The translations under genes and the position numbers were made by a program. Under the pieces are notes generated by a model that saw only the letters and a list, made by a program, of their open reading frames with translations, searched no databases and was not told the origin of the DNA. Below are positions 45,274-56,740 of a stretch of DNA of 64,000 nt, piece by piece. Origin of the DNA: Bathynomus jamesi (taxonomy: Eukaryota > Arthropoda > Malacostraca > Isopoda > Cirolanidae); assembly GCA_023014485.1 (NCBI GenBank), contig JAJOZX010009095.1, positions 1 through 64,000 on the forward strand, in the 5' to 3' direction. How positions within the stretch are numbered: the first letter of the stretch is position 1; every line of letters begins with the position of its first letter.

Positions 45274-45594
45274 TGCACCATTGCAGATGCAACAATCTGT
45301 TTCTAAATAACCAAACTGAATTACAAGAGAGCTCTCTATAAGACCATGCCCTGTAAGTGCCGCATTCAACAAACGAGTAGGAAGGACGCGCAGCGCCCCC
45401 AAAAAAATGATGCCACAAGAGCCCAAAAATGCTAGCTCTAAATTAAGTGAATTTTTCACTAACATTACAATTATGAGATGGATATATATACACACACCTT
45501 AACTTAATATATACAAGCAATGCTGCATCAATCAGCTTAGTCATCATATCGCCTTGGGACAACAATGGTTCTTGCTCTTTTAGATTTTCTAACA
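45274..45594 (-). mobile_element. Shared BEL LTR second half plus BEL-2 pol end
   Basis: 45274-45496 completes the LTR begun at 23613. 45497-45594 matches 14629-14735, the end of BEL pol including the VVPRRYDD codons on the minus strand. Because an LTR is followed on both sides by BEL internal sequence, two BEL elements shared this LTR. BEL-2 is cut at 45594 by gypsy-2-related sequence. Confidence 0.8.
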
Positions 45595-46226
45595 AAGTGC
45601 AGTGAATGCCTATATTAATTAAACCAAATAAACTCGTTGCGTAACTCCATCGTCTACGGCCCTACATCGAAACTCGAAAGAGATCGTCGCGCCTTTCAAC
45701 CAGAAGCGAGGCCCAACGAAATAATAAGGTATGTGTAATAGCGTGGGGTTAGTGACCCCGCTAAGTTACTAGGTTTCTAAACAACTTAACCCCTTACTTT
45801 CTTCTTTCTCGGGCTAACCCTAGAGTGGATCTTAGGGTCTTTGTTAGCCTTAGCTTCTGTAGATCTGTAGAACAACAAAGGCACTTACCGGTGCGTTGAA
45901 TTAGATATTCTTTAGGGCCTACCATAGATTTCCTGCGTCCCACAAAGCAGTCTACCTAAACTCTCTAACTTTACTAATTTAGAAGCTATAGACATTACCC
46001 CTCACTGATATAATATATTGATACTTTCTACTCCATTTGTCACCTTAGAAACATCAAATTAAACTTAGCACCAACGATTTAGTCAGATACAAAAATACAT
46101 GCTGTTTAGTTCAGGCCAATAAACGAACAGACCGCGTTCCGCTGTTTAGCTTTTTGTGTTGCCATTCAGCTTTCTTTTAATGACTTTTCCCTTTAGTGAC
46201 TTTTAGACTATATACATATGTATACA
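45595..46226 (-). repeat. Gypsy-2 LTR copy A, first part
   Basis: 45720-46226 matches 56168-57188 and 62733-62950 (shared landmarks agcaccaacgatttagtcag and gacttttccctttagtgact). 45595-45719 resembles 52003-52120 and may be leader-type sequence. Interrupted at 46226 by hAT-2 and resumed at 50339. Confidence 0.7.
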
Positions 46227-49200
46227 CAGAGATGGGCAAGATCACCAACTTTGGTGATCTTGAAGATCAAGATCAGATCACCAGAAAAATGTGATCTTGA
46301 AGATCAAGATCAGATCACCAGAAAAATGTGATCTTGAAGATCCAGATCAAGATCGTGATCTTGAAGATCACTTTTCAAGATCACTTTTTAAGATCACTTT
46401 TATATGAATTGAAAAAAGTTGTACTCTGTAGAGTAAACAAAAACAAATTATTTTTTTAATCACTCCTGAAAAGTATCACTCCTAATACTCCCATGAGGGC
46501 TGAGGCAATACAAGCATCGCATCCTACCCATGTCACCTGATCTAAACCACGGGGATTGACGATTCCCCTTTCAGTTTTTCAGGTGGTAAACTTAAAACTT
46601 AGTATTATCATAACTTATCAGCAAAGAAAAAACTATTAAATGACCTACATATAGTTTTTAGTTCTATTTTTCTCAATTCTCATTTCACCAGGTCCATAAC
46701 CCATATCAATGAATGGTCAGCATATATAAGTAAACATTTTTTACATAGAATTTAATTTTACAGTTTTACTGCAGTACGCAATTACTGACAATATAAGGGT
46801 AAAAACCGCAAGTTAAGAGTGTTAATTTAATGTTCAACCGCTGTAAACATTTGCTTTCAGCAAAACCAATTGTTCAAAGTTACCATCCGAGAGACGACTT
46901 CGTTTGGGGCTATGAACCATGCCAGCAAACGAAAACAACCGTTCCACTGGTGCAGAGGAAGGTAGCGTGGTGTTATACCTCTTGAAGATCTTCTTTATAG
47001 CAGGATACCTATCTAAAGAGTCGAGTGCCTTACTGGTGTCCTGCAAATAATTGAGGACTTCCAAGTCTTCCTTGTTGTTAGGAGCAGAGAATGAGCCGTC
47101 CATAGTTCTGAAGAAATCGTCTTCAGATGATGAGTCTGAGTTCACCGAACTATTACCACTGCTGTCAGAATTACAATTTCTTACAGCCATTTGCAGCTTG
47201 TCTTTTACTTGAGACTTGATTGCTTCATGATCGCCGAAATTAGGCCCTTGCAACAATGATATCCATCTAAGTTTGAAATACGGATGAGATACTGAGGCCA
47301 AAACGGCATCAGTTACCTCGGGGCTCAACGACAAAAAATGACCAAATCTGGCATTGAAGCCAGAGACGACTGCTGCCAGTAATGGCATGCAGTGTCTCAA
47401 GCGCAGGTCGTTTGGTTGGATAGGCTCCAATCTTGCGAGGGCATCTTGAGTCACTAGGACTGTTGGAAGAAGACAACCGTAGTAGCATTCTTTCTCTGCC
47501 TGTAATTTGTTGAGGGCTGCTGCAATTGGTTTTAGAACAGACAAATATTCTGAAATAAATTCCAATTCATTGTCTTTGAGGATGGGTAGATTCAGTTCTT
47601 CAAGAGCTACATTCACGTCGTTCTTATGTTTATATATTTGGCTTAATGAGTCGTACATTGAGTTCCATTGGGTGACGCATGGGTACCTAAATTGGACGCC
47701 AGTTATTTCCTGTATTTTTTCTGCTGACTTGGGTTTACCAGCAGCATTCCACAGCGCCGAACATTTTCCCATTGCAGAATGCTTTATCTTCTTTAGTCCA
47801 GGTGAATTCAGTCCTTTATCTGCATCAGTTGTTGCTACCAAGTTCAATGTGTGGGAGGCACATCGAATATGGGATGATAGTTTCACTGACTCCTCTCCAT
47901 GCTCTCCTGAATGTTCAGGAAAGTTGCTGATGATAACCTCTTCATCTGAATCTTTTTCATCATCATCTTCATCTGCATCATCTTCATCAATGTCGTCAGT
48001 ACGATTCTGAACACGAACACCGAACTCTTTAAAGCATTTCACCATGTTCGATGCATTGTCGGTGACTGTAGATACAACTTTTCTATAAGATAAACTATGC
48101 TCCGAGTTGATCCTGTCCAATATTCCAGCAATTTTATCAAAGCTATGTGTTCCACGAAATCTTCGGCATGCCAGTGCAGCTGATCCTCGCGACAAGTCAT
48201 CATTGATCTGTAATGTAAGAATATAAAATCAAAGCAAAATGTGGAAGAGTCCATATTCACAGCCTATGAATATGGACTCTTCCACATTTTGCTGTGAATC
48301 AGACACAATGACAGATGACAGAATCAGTGAATTAGTGTGAAATTACTGTGAATCACAGCAAAATGAAGACTCACCAAATTAATGAATGAGGAACACATGT
48401 CGAATAATTGAAAAGATTATACTATAAGTCTATCAGACTATCAGTCTATCACCAATGGTCAATTTATCAATTATATAAAAATAATACACTAAATCAATAG
48501 CATACCCAATGCGCAGTGACTCCCATGAAACTGCGGTGATTAGTTGACCATATGTCGCATGTAACACACACATGGTCAACTGCTGCCAGTTTTGCTTGTA
48601 TGTCTTCCTTCATTGTACTGGTTGTTGTTGCAAGAGATCTAGCCAGGGTGCGTCTAGATGGCACCTGAACAGCCGGGTTGACGTCTGAAAAAAATATTTA
48701 AAAATTAAAACAAATACAATAGATTAGCTATGGAAAAAATATCAAAATATTTAGCTAGGCTAGCGATAGTCTAATGTTCATACAAATAATATGATTAATT
48801 ATTTTAATCAGATATTAGCTATGGAAAAATAGCAAAATATTTGAGTTACTAACATGAAAGAAGATCCTTAAATTCATGTAGTTCAACTAGGCTCAATGGT
48901 AGGAGCCCATTAGCCACAAGCGAGAGAATCTTCTTTTCAAGGATATCCTTGCATATTGGTGGTCCTGGTTTTTGCTTGGAAATGTGGAACATGCTTAGTG
49001 TTGACTGCTTGGCAATTTTGGCAGGGCCAGCATTGCTGCCGCTGGCATCTTCTTCTTTAACTGGACGCTTGCGAGATTTCTTCTCCGATTCATATTCACC
49101 CAAAAGATCCGAATGTAGTTTCTGCACAAGAAAATAAATTATTATCATGCGGAGAGACTTCTTGAACACCCTGTATAATATTTATCAGAGTATCAAACTT

Positions 49201-50330
49201 CTAGTTGAAATTAATACTTAACAAGATTCTAAAATTTTGTTATCTTTAACTAAAATTATTTTCACCATGATCAGTGCATTTTTATCCTATGTTAAATTGA
49301 AAGCCGAATTTCGTCCTTCAGTAACTAAATAGGAGAAATTACAGACATGGATCAGACAGAGAGAAAGACAGATACACCTGGCGTTTTATTATAGTTGGAT
49401 ATCGGCAGTTTTTAATGTAGTTACTAGTCCATAATCTATTAATATCTGAAGTGCACAATATATTCAAATGGATGTCTATGTAAATGTAGCATTAGTCTTG
49501 TATGGCACCAGTCACTTAAAATATGACTTGAACCATTATGTTAATGTTGCTACTTACTACTTAGTTATTAAGTAGTACTAACCCTGAGGTGCTTCAGAAG
49601 AAGATTGTGTTGAGTCGAGGCCAGCAGACAGAATTGTAGTTTTCTTTGTACACTGCCTACAAATAGCTTTGATACTGTTTCCAGTTTTTTCGACAATTTG
49701 AAAATATTTTCCGTTCAATAGCACAGATTGATCCTTATTACCAACATTGTTATCTAAATATATTGAATACTGTTCTGGTGACAACCTAGAATATTTGGTT
49801 CCCTTGGGAGCCTGTTGAAGTTGTAAAATTGCACTCATTATTAAAAAATTCAATCTGTAAATAAAATATGTTTAGAATTAATTTATTATGAATACGGACC
49901 TATAGGCTATATTTTATGCCTATATATAATAATATATTAATAGAACACTTTTAACATAATTGCACAGTAAATTACACTTTTTACGAGCCTAAATTCCACA
50001 GCAACTACACCTTCCATGAGCCCACGCATGACGCAAGTCACCCAACTAACAGAAAACATAAACAGTCGGTGTTGAACAAAGTTGCCACCAGATGTCGCTT
50101 GGACAAAAAACAAATGACATTCGCATAGCGGCATATTTAAGAATCTGAAATTAAAAGTGATCTTGAAGTCTAAAGTGATCTTCAAGATCAAGATCACAAG
50201 AAATAAAGTGATCTTAGATCAAGATCAAGATCATCATAATAAAAGTGATCTTCAAGATCAAGATCAGATCACGATCTTGATCTTCAAGATCACGATCTGA
50301 TCTTGAAGATCAAGATCGTGCCCATCTCTG
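46227..50330 (-). mobile_element. hAT-2: near-complete hAT element, duplication TGTATACA
   Basis: 4104 bp. Ends CAGAGATGGGCAAGATC and (reverse complement) CAGAGATGGGCACGATC. 8-bp duplication at 46219-46226 and 50331-50338. Both ends carry dense GATC-containing repeats (AAGATCAAGATCAGATCACC-type) at about 46240-46395 and 50155-50320. A four-exon transposase gene fills the interior on the minus strand. Confidence 0.93.
46834..49838 (-). pseudogene. hAT-2 transposase, four exons, one extra base
   Basis: Exons 49838-49583, 49121-48854, 48684-48506 and 48207-46834, all with GT-AG borders. Exon 1 carries BED-finger cysteines (AICRQCTKK) and its end codes KHLR, joining LHSDLLG of exon 2 to supply the histidines. 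Those two parts are one base out of frame, and exon 1 is 256 nt where 255 would fit. Exons 2-4 are open: TCDIWSTNHRSFMGVTAHW, TVTDNASNMVKCFKEFG, an acidic insert, HIRCASHTLNLVATTDADK, TQWNSMYDSL and SSAPVERLFSFAGMVHSPKR at the C-terminus. Expected length about 690 aa. A single indel may be recent or a sequencing error. Confidence 0.85.
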
Positions 50331-50338
50331 TGTATACA

Positions 50339-50620
50339 CACACGTCACCTCACTCCTCCCCTACAAGTTTAGTCTGTCAGGGGAGTGAGAGACCCTAGAC
50401 TACCTGCGGAGCGGGATTGATGTAGTAGGAATAGGTGCAACCTGCATAGGCGGGCGAATTAAACCTTTTTCCAGAGGATCGGTTCTCTCTTTCGGAAGGC
50501 TCTGGTCATCTGCAATTCACGTTCCCATATCTGGTCCTGATGGCGTTTAATAGAACGACCATCTTCTCGTTAGCACTTGAAGGAAACAGGGCCCGTTCTC
50601 TCGTGCACAGTTGCAGGAAC
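50339..50620 (-). other. Gypsy-2 LTR copy A end and 3' untranslated part
   Basis: The shared cacacgtcacctcac marks the LTR remainder; the LTR probably ends about 50366 (TGTAGGGG on the element strand). The rest up to the integrase frame is the 3' end of pol and its UTR, without a clear ORF. Confidence 0.55.
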
Positions 50621-51541
50621 TCATTTTGGTCCAGCCCTATAGTTGCGAATCGTAACTGGATCATTGGGTTGCGCTTCTATAACTCTCCCTTTTATAGTTT
50701 CGTGATACAACTTCTGTTTTTCCTGATGGCGTAAAACTTGTTGCTGTAACGTTTTGTTTGGACGTAACAGATCGAAAACTGAACGAATTCCCCGGCCAAT
50801 CATAAGTTTAGAAGGAGACCACCCCGTCGTTGTGTGAGGTGTTAGTCGATATTTAAACAAAAATTTATCGAACACCACTTGCATTTCCTTCCGACGAGAA
50901 TGACGCAAGGCCGACTTCAAAGTACGGACCATATTTTCTGCGAGACCGTTAGTAGACGGGTGAAAAACAATAGACCGGACATGTCTAATGCCATTTAGGT
51001 GGACAAAAGAACGAAATTCCTCACTGGTAAAACAAGTACCATTGTCGGAAACCAGAACTACGGGTAAACCCCATCGAGCGAAACACGAACGGAGTAAACG
51101 AATAGTAACACCCGAAGTCGTGGAAGTGGTTGGAAAAATTTCCACCCACTTAGAGTAGGCGTCCACAATGACTAGGAAATAAATATTATTTATAGGACCT
51201 GCATAGTCAACATGAATCCTATGCTAAGGTATAGTAGGCCATTTCCACGGATGAAGTGGACTTTTCCTTGGAAGATCTCTGTTTTCTAGGCAGCTTTGAC
51301 AGGAACGAACCAATGATTCGAGCTCTCCATCTAAACGAGGCCACCAGAAATAAGCTCTCGCCAGCTCTTTCATTTTTGTTGCACCCATGTGTTCAGCGTG
51401 AAGTTCCTTCACTAAATTCGACCTGCCTTCATTCGGAATTATCACTCTGTGGCCCCATAAGAGAGCCATTTTGGATCGAGAGTTCAGATTGACGCTGATA
51501 AAAAGCCTGTAATTCACTCTCAACCTTAGTAGGCCAACCAA
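50621..51541 (-). pseudogene. pol: Gypsy-2 integrase
   Basis: Minus strand. The zinc region (HAEHMGATKMKELARAYFWW, SCQSC) lies at 51541-51224 and a stop follows KWPTIP. The core at about 51220-50621 has HVDYAGP, VLVSDNGTCFTSEEF and HPSTNGLAENMVRTLKSALR, where the usual catalytic Glu is seen in AENMV. K02A2.6-like Ty3/gypsy type. Broken by a stop between zinc region and core. Confidence 0.85.
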
Positions 51542-51562
51542 CTGAGCAGTAATGGATGACCC

Positions 51563-52336
51563 TTATGGAAAAACTATACGCGCTCACAACATGGTATCAT
51601 ATGTGGTACATTTATTTCATAATTAAATATAAATTATTAATTAATTGAATTAAATATCTATACAAAATTGCCTCGGGATTGGCGACATAGCCTATTGGGA
51701 ATGAAATAATTGAATTGCCATACGTACAAAGAACCTGTATGTATGAATCAGCCTCACATAGCAACAAGAAAACCCAATTTATTGTTTAGTCTACCAAAGA
51801 AAAGTAGACTAAACAAAATTTTGCGAGAACGGCAAAAAAATACAAGCGAACCAAGGAACGGCTCTCAGGGCTGTTTATGTTACAGCGAAGCTTTAAACGC
51901 GGAGGATGTCTTTGTCCCCCCTAGAGTCCTGAGTGAATTCCTTATAATATAAAACCTAATGACTATAAAAGGATAGGCCTATTCCTTCAGGGGTTTATAT
52001 AGTGACTGCCTATATTAATTTCGCCGCGTAACCCCATCGTGGCGACCCTACACCGAAAATGACCGTCACGCCCTACATCGAAACAAACAAAGACCCAGCA
52101 AAAATAAGGTGAGCAATTTCAGTTTTTATTAACATAAGGCTTTCCCAACTCCCGATGCTAGAATTACCGTAATCAATATAAATATAAAGAGGTCCTTTAA
52201 AGACCTACATACTTATAACTCTCTAACGAAAAATCATAGGGCTTTTGTCGGTAACCCTCCACTGACGTCTGTTGGAAATTTCCAACGGATGAGGGCACAG
52301 GCAATCAACCCATAGCCCTATATAGTTTTTTCATAA
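51563..52336. mobile_element. R1 repeat, copy 1, inside gypsy-2 pol
   Basis: Sits between RNase H and integrase. Inverted ends TTATGGAAAAACTATA (left) and, reverse-complemented, TTATGAAAAAACTATA (right). CCC flanks both sides, possibly a short duplication. 52003-52120 within it resembles 45595-45719. The ORF at 51710-51952 is not recognisable. Confidence 0.65.
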
Positions 52337-52338
52337 CC

Positions 52339-53682
52339 CTAGACAGAATAGGGTTTGATTTTGTCCACTGTTCTATTTGTACTGCAGATACTGGAATGGA
52401 TTCCAAAAACTCCACCAAGTGAACCCATTCTGTAGGTATAGGTACGCATATCATTTGGATTTTCTAAAGGCAACCTACTTAGAGCATCAGCCGTACCTAG
52501 AAGTTTGCCTGACCGATGTACTAAGTCAAATTTATAGGCTTGTAGAGTCAGTGCCCATAGTTGAATCCTACCTGGGGCCATAACTGGAATATTTTTATTA
52601 GGTGAAAATAAACCTAAAAGAGGCTATCTATGATACACATAGACCATGCATGGCACAAGGAACTCTTCTGGGAAAATCCAATCCACTGTAGTCCGAATAA
52701 GTAATGATAAATGACAAACACTATAGTTTTTTCCTTTTTCATGCTGTTAGCCCGACGTGGGCAACGGGTCACTCTCAAAGACGTCCCAAAAATATAGCTT
52801 CCCTCACCAGCTATCTGCATATTGGGATTCTGGATATGGCAGGACTAGGATGCTTTAAACCCTAGATCCTGTCCCAAAGCTGGATCCTGTCTGCTTTGCA
52901 GATAGCTGGTGAGGGAAGCTTTATTTTTGGGACCTCTTTGCGAGTGACCCGTTGCCCACGTTGGGCTAACATCATGAAAAAGGAAAAACTGTAGTGTTTG
53001 TCATTTACCATTACTTATTCGGATTATAGTGGATTGGATTTTCCCAGAAGAGTTCCTTATGCCAAGCACGGTCTGTGTGTATCAGAGATAGCCTCAGAGA
53101 ACCGTTCTGAGTTCATTCCCAAACCTAAAAGAAGCTCATGGTCGGTAATTAGTTTGAATTCATGACCCCATAGATGGAAATGAAATTTTTTACTGCAAAT
53201 ACTAAGGCTAAGGCTTCACGTTTAAGTTGTGCATATCGCCTTTCAGTCTCAGTTAGTGTTCTAGAAGCAAAACAGATAGGCCTATCTACACCATCAATGT
53301 GGTGAGATAACACTGCCCCAATTTCATAAGAACTGCTACCTGCTGCTGAAACTATGAGAGGAAGTTTAGGATCATAATGCACTTGGAGAGTGGACTTTAG
53401 TAGTACGTCCTTGGAAGCCTCAAATGTTTCCTTTTGGGTTTTCTCCCATCTCCACTGTTCCCCAGACCGTAATAACTTATTTAGGAGTTTAAGGAAAGGC
53501 GATGCATTAGGCAAAAATTTCCTATAAAAGTTTAGGAGACCTAAATAAGTTTGTAACTGTATGATGTTTCGTGGAGGTTGTGCATTTTTTATTGCTTCTA
53601 GTTTATCCACCGTTGGATGAATGCCTGAGGCATCTATGCGGAACCCCAAATATGAAACCTCATTTGTGACCCAAGAACACTT
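52339..53682 (-). pseudogene. pol: Gypsy-2 RT thumb and RNase H
   Basis: 53649-53149 gives FRIDASGIHPTVDKLEAIKN, LQTYLGLLNFYRKFLPNASP and RNase H start (DRPICFASRTLTETERRYAQ). After the fold-back insertion, 52600-52339 gives RIQLWALTLQAYKFDLVHRS and ADALSRLPL. A stop at about 53680 separates it from the catalytic RT part. Confidence 0.85.
52622..53120. mobile_element. Fold-back element, 499 bp, 12-bp duplication
   Basis: Direct repeats AAACCTAAAAGA at 52610-52621 and 53121-53132 flank it inside the RNase H frame. Internally it is an inverted dimer (arms about 52620-52819 and 52897-53095, spacer about 77 bp) of the same repeat that forms the palindrome at 7551-8365, but centred differently. 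The 12-bp duplication is too long for the usual DNA transposons and fits target-primed retroposition. Confidence 0.88.
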
Positions 53683-54423
53683 TTATTTCTTTAGCTTAAG
53701 TCCGGCATCCCGGAGTCTTTTTAGAACTGTTGTTAATCTAGTTAGGTGTTCTTTTTTAGATGAACCTGAAATGAGGACATCATCTAGGAAACAAAGTACA
53801 CCCGGAATGTGACCTAGAACTTGGTCCATTGTTCTCTGAAAAATACCCGGAACCCATGCTATTCCATAGCATAGCCTATTGTACCTATATAGACCTCGGT
53901 GCGTATTTATGATAGTTAGCTCTTTAGAATTTTCATCTAAACTTAGTTCAGCATAGGCTTGGGACATATCTAGTTTTGTGAAATATTTACCCCCAGCAAG
54001 AGAGCTAAATAATTCATCAGGCTTGGGTATAGGTATAGGGTAGCAATCTAGAAGAACTGCTCTATTTGCTGTTAAACGGTAATCCCTACATAACCGCACT
54101 GACTTCTCAGGTTTTAGTACAGGAACTATCGGGGCAGCCCACTTAGCGTGTGTGACTGGTTCGATAATTTTATCGTTGAGCAGCCTATCAATTTCCAAAT
54201 CTACCTTCTCCCGCAATGCATGTGCAGTTGAACGAGCCTTACAAAATTTTGGAGTTACATTAGGGTCTACCTCTATACAGATCTGATGGTCTTTTAGTTT
54301 GCCTACTTCAACCCTAAAAAGAGAAGAAAACTCCCCTAACAATGAGTCTATGTCAGACGGATATGCGAGTGTATGCACATCTGCCTGACCCTTTGGCAAA
54401 ATTTTGTCAATAGGTAATTTCAA
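53683..54423 (-). pseudogene. pol: Gypsy-2 reverse transcriptase core
   Basis: Open frame of 246 aa with palm/finger motifs: RSTAHALREKVDLEIDRLLN, WAAPIVPVLKPEKSVRLCRD, KYFTKLDMSQAYAELSLDEN, YRYNRLCYGIAWVPGIFQRT and the catalytic block CFLDDVLISG, a FLDD variant of YxDD. It is continuous with the protease frame across a TGA at about 54433. Confidence 0.87.
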
Positions 54424-54750
54424 AGCATTAATTCAATCACGACCTAGTAGAGTAGGCACTTGCTCATCCACCACTAAAGGAGTTAAGGGATGAGACAAAG
54501 TTTTCTTGTTGAGTGTAACTGTGATGGATGCTTCTCCACAAATAGGTATTTGTATTTTACCATATTTTTTTAGTATTGTTTTAGATGCATGTAGTTTAGG
54601 TGTATTTTTGAAAGTTTTGTCAAAAACTGTTTTAGACATGACAGTTCGGGCAGCACCTGCATCTAGTTCTCGAGAAACTGTAATTTCACTTAGGCCTGCT
54701 GCTCCACTCCAATGTTCGAAGTATTTCCATTTAGAAGATTAACACTAGAA
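54424..54750 (-). pseudogene. pol: Gypsy-2 protease region
   Basis: Minus-strand frame with LDAGAARTVMSKTVFDKTF (a DTGA-like site changed to DAGA), GKIQIPICGEASITVTLNKK and PTLLGRD. The stop directly after GRD separates it from the reverse transcriptase. Confidence 0.65.
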
Positions 54751-54768
54751 ATGTTATAATTAGAATTT

Positions 54769-55560
54769 TCACTCCGTTTTCTTTGAAAAACAAACTTTAG
54801 CTATGTGGCCTGTTTTACTACAGTTTCGGCGAACTGCTTCTTTAAAAGGACAGTCCTTCTTGCAATGGTGTTTTCCACACCCAGTACATGGCTTGGAAGG
54901 CTTTTCCTCCTGTTTAGCGTTCGAATTAGTAGGTTTAGTTGTATTTACAGCATACATTTTATTTGTTTGTCTAGTAGGCTCATTAGGTCTGCCAGGCCTA
55001 GAAGATTTAAAGCTATTTACATGTTGGGCCTTATTACTGTGCCTTTAAAAAGCTCGAACATCTTTAGCAGCTGCTTCCCTAGCCGCAGCCATTTCTACAG
55101 CCTGACTAAAAGTTAGGTCATGTATAGCTAATAATGCTCCCTGGGTAGACTCCTCCTTGAGACCCATTGCAAACCTATCTCTTAGCATTTCGTCTAATTT
55201 GTCCCCAAATTTACAAGTACGGCTATAGGCTTTTTACCTGCAACAAACTCTGGAATGCTTTCATTCACAGTCTAATGCCTCGAATAAAATTTGAAGCGTT
55301 CATAGATGAGAACTACTCGGGGTTTGTAGTGATTGGTTAGGGCCTGTACCAATTCACTATAGGTGCAAGTTTCCGGTGCTTTAGGAGCAACTAGGTCCAT
55401 AACTAAGCCAAACGTTTTAGGGCCTATATGTAAATATTATACTTTCTTAGTATCGGGAATGGCATTTGCCTCGAAAAACAACCTCACCCTAGTGGCATAC
55501 GCTTCAAAGTCCTCCCCACAGTATTCGTAGGGGCTTATATGGGCCAATCACCGACATGCT
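54769..55560 (-). pseudogene. gag: Gypsy-2 gag remnant with zinc knuckles
   Basis: 54957-54769 shows two CCHC-type knuckles (CTGCGKHHCKKDC and NCSKTGHIAKVC). Upstream to about 55560 the capsid part is readable only in pieces (YATRVRLFFEANAIPDTKK; IGPKTFGLVMDLVAPKAPET) with several stops and shifts. Confidence 0.7.
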
Positions 55561-55639
55561 AGAACAAAACCGATTTAGGCCAAATAACGTGGAGTAGGTT
55601 AGGTACGGTTTAAATTTGATCTAGTTACTCCCCAGTTAT

Positions 55640-55755
55640 GGCTGAATAGGAAATTGTAATAGAATTAGGGCTGAGTAGGAATTAGTATTAGAATTAGGGC
55701 TGAGTAGGAATTAGTATTAGAGTTAGGGCTGAGTAGGAATTAGTATTAGAGTTAG
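55640..55755. repeat. Minisatellite, ~30-bp unit, about 4 copies
   Basis: Imperfect units of GCTGAGTAGGAATTAGTATT plus AGAGTTAGG in the gypsy-2 leader between primer-binding site and gag. Confidence 0.85.
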
Positions 55756-55879
55756 GCCGGCGAGACCTAAGCTATAGTAAGGTAGCTTACCCACACAAGC
55801 CAACCAAATCGAACGACCTACACTAGGCTAGGCTACATCCAATTTTCCAAACAACCAAATAAATCCAATAAACCGAATA

Positions 55880-56167
55880 AATCCCATCTTCGTCGCCAGG
55901 GCCGTAACTAGGGTTTAGAAATTAGTGAGGTCCAGATTTTTTTCAAGCGCGGCGGGACGAGCAAAATTCAGACCAAAATGACATCTACAAACACAACCCA
56001 AGCTATACACTAAACACAAAACGCTCGACACTCCCTCTTTTCAAAAGAAAAGCGGTAATATGCGTTTCATACACGGAGAACGGTTCAGTCTCTTTTTTTT
56101 TTTAGGAAATAATTACCGAGGTCCGGACCTCGGTGACCTCATAGGTAGTTACGACCATGCTCGTCGC
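55880..56167 (-). promoter_or_regulatory. Gypsy-2 primer-binding site, split by a MITE
   Basis: On the element strand the LTR end is followed by TGGCGACGAAGATGGGAT, a typical gypsy primer-binding site. A 263-bp hAT MITE (55897-56159) is inserted within it. Confidence 0.7.
55897..56159. mobile_element. hAT MITE, 263 bp
   Basis: Ends CAGGGCCGTAACTAGG and (reverse complement) CATGGTCGTAACTACC. Flanks TTCGTCGC and CTCGTCGC match at seven of eight positions. Non-coding. Confidence 0.85.
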
Positions 56168-56668
56168 CAAATATAATAACGTGAGCAGGGCCGGATTTTC
56201 CAATAGGCAACATAGGCCATTGGCCTAGGGCCCACCAGTAACTGGGGGCCCACTGGGGACCTCCTACAATCCCTTGACACAAACAGTATCATTGACAAAT
56301 TTGCCATAGAAAAAAGCAGGAAAAAGTCATTTTGAACTTCACATAGTTGTGCTTGCAAAATTTATTATGCTTCAGTTTCATTGTATTTTTCCATTATTCC
56401 TATGTGTAAGATGTACATGATATGGAACTTGATTTACTTTGATGTACTTGATATGGAACTAATTTGATTAAAAATTATTAATGTGTAATGTATTACATTA
56501 TGTTGTAATTCCTATTGCAAAATTTATTATGCTTCAATTTGACTGTATTTTTTTCCATTATTCCTTTGTGTAAGAATAAGTTGTACGTGATATAAAACTA
56601 ATTTGAATAAAATTATTGATGTGTTACATTATGTTGTAATTCTTTTTTTTTTTTACATTACAATATTA

Positions 56669-56740
<72 letters not shown>

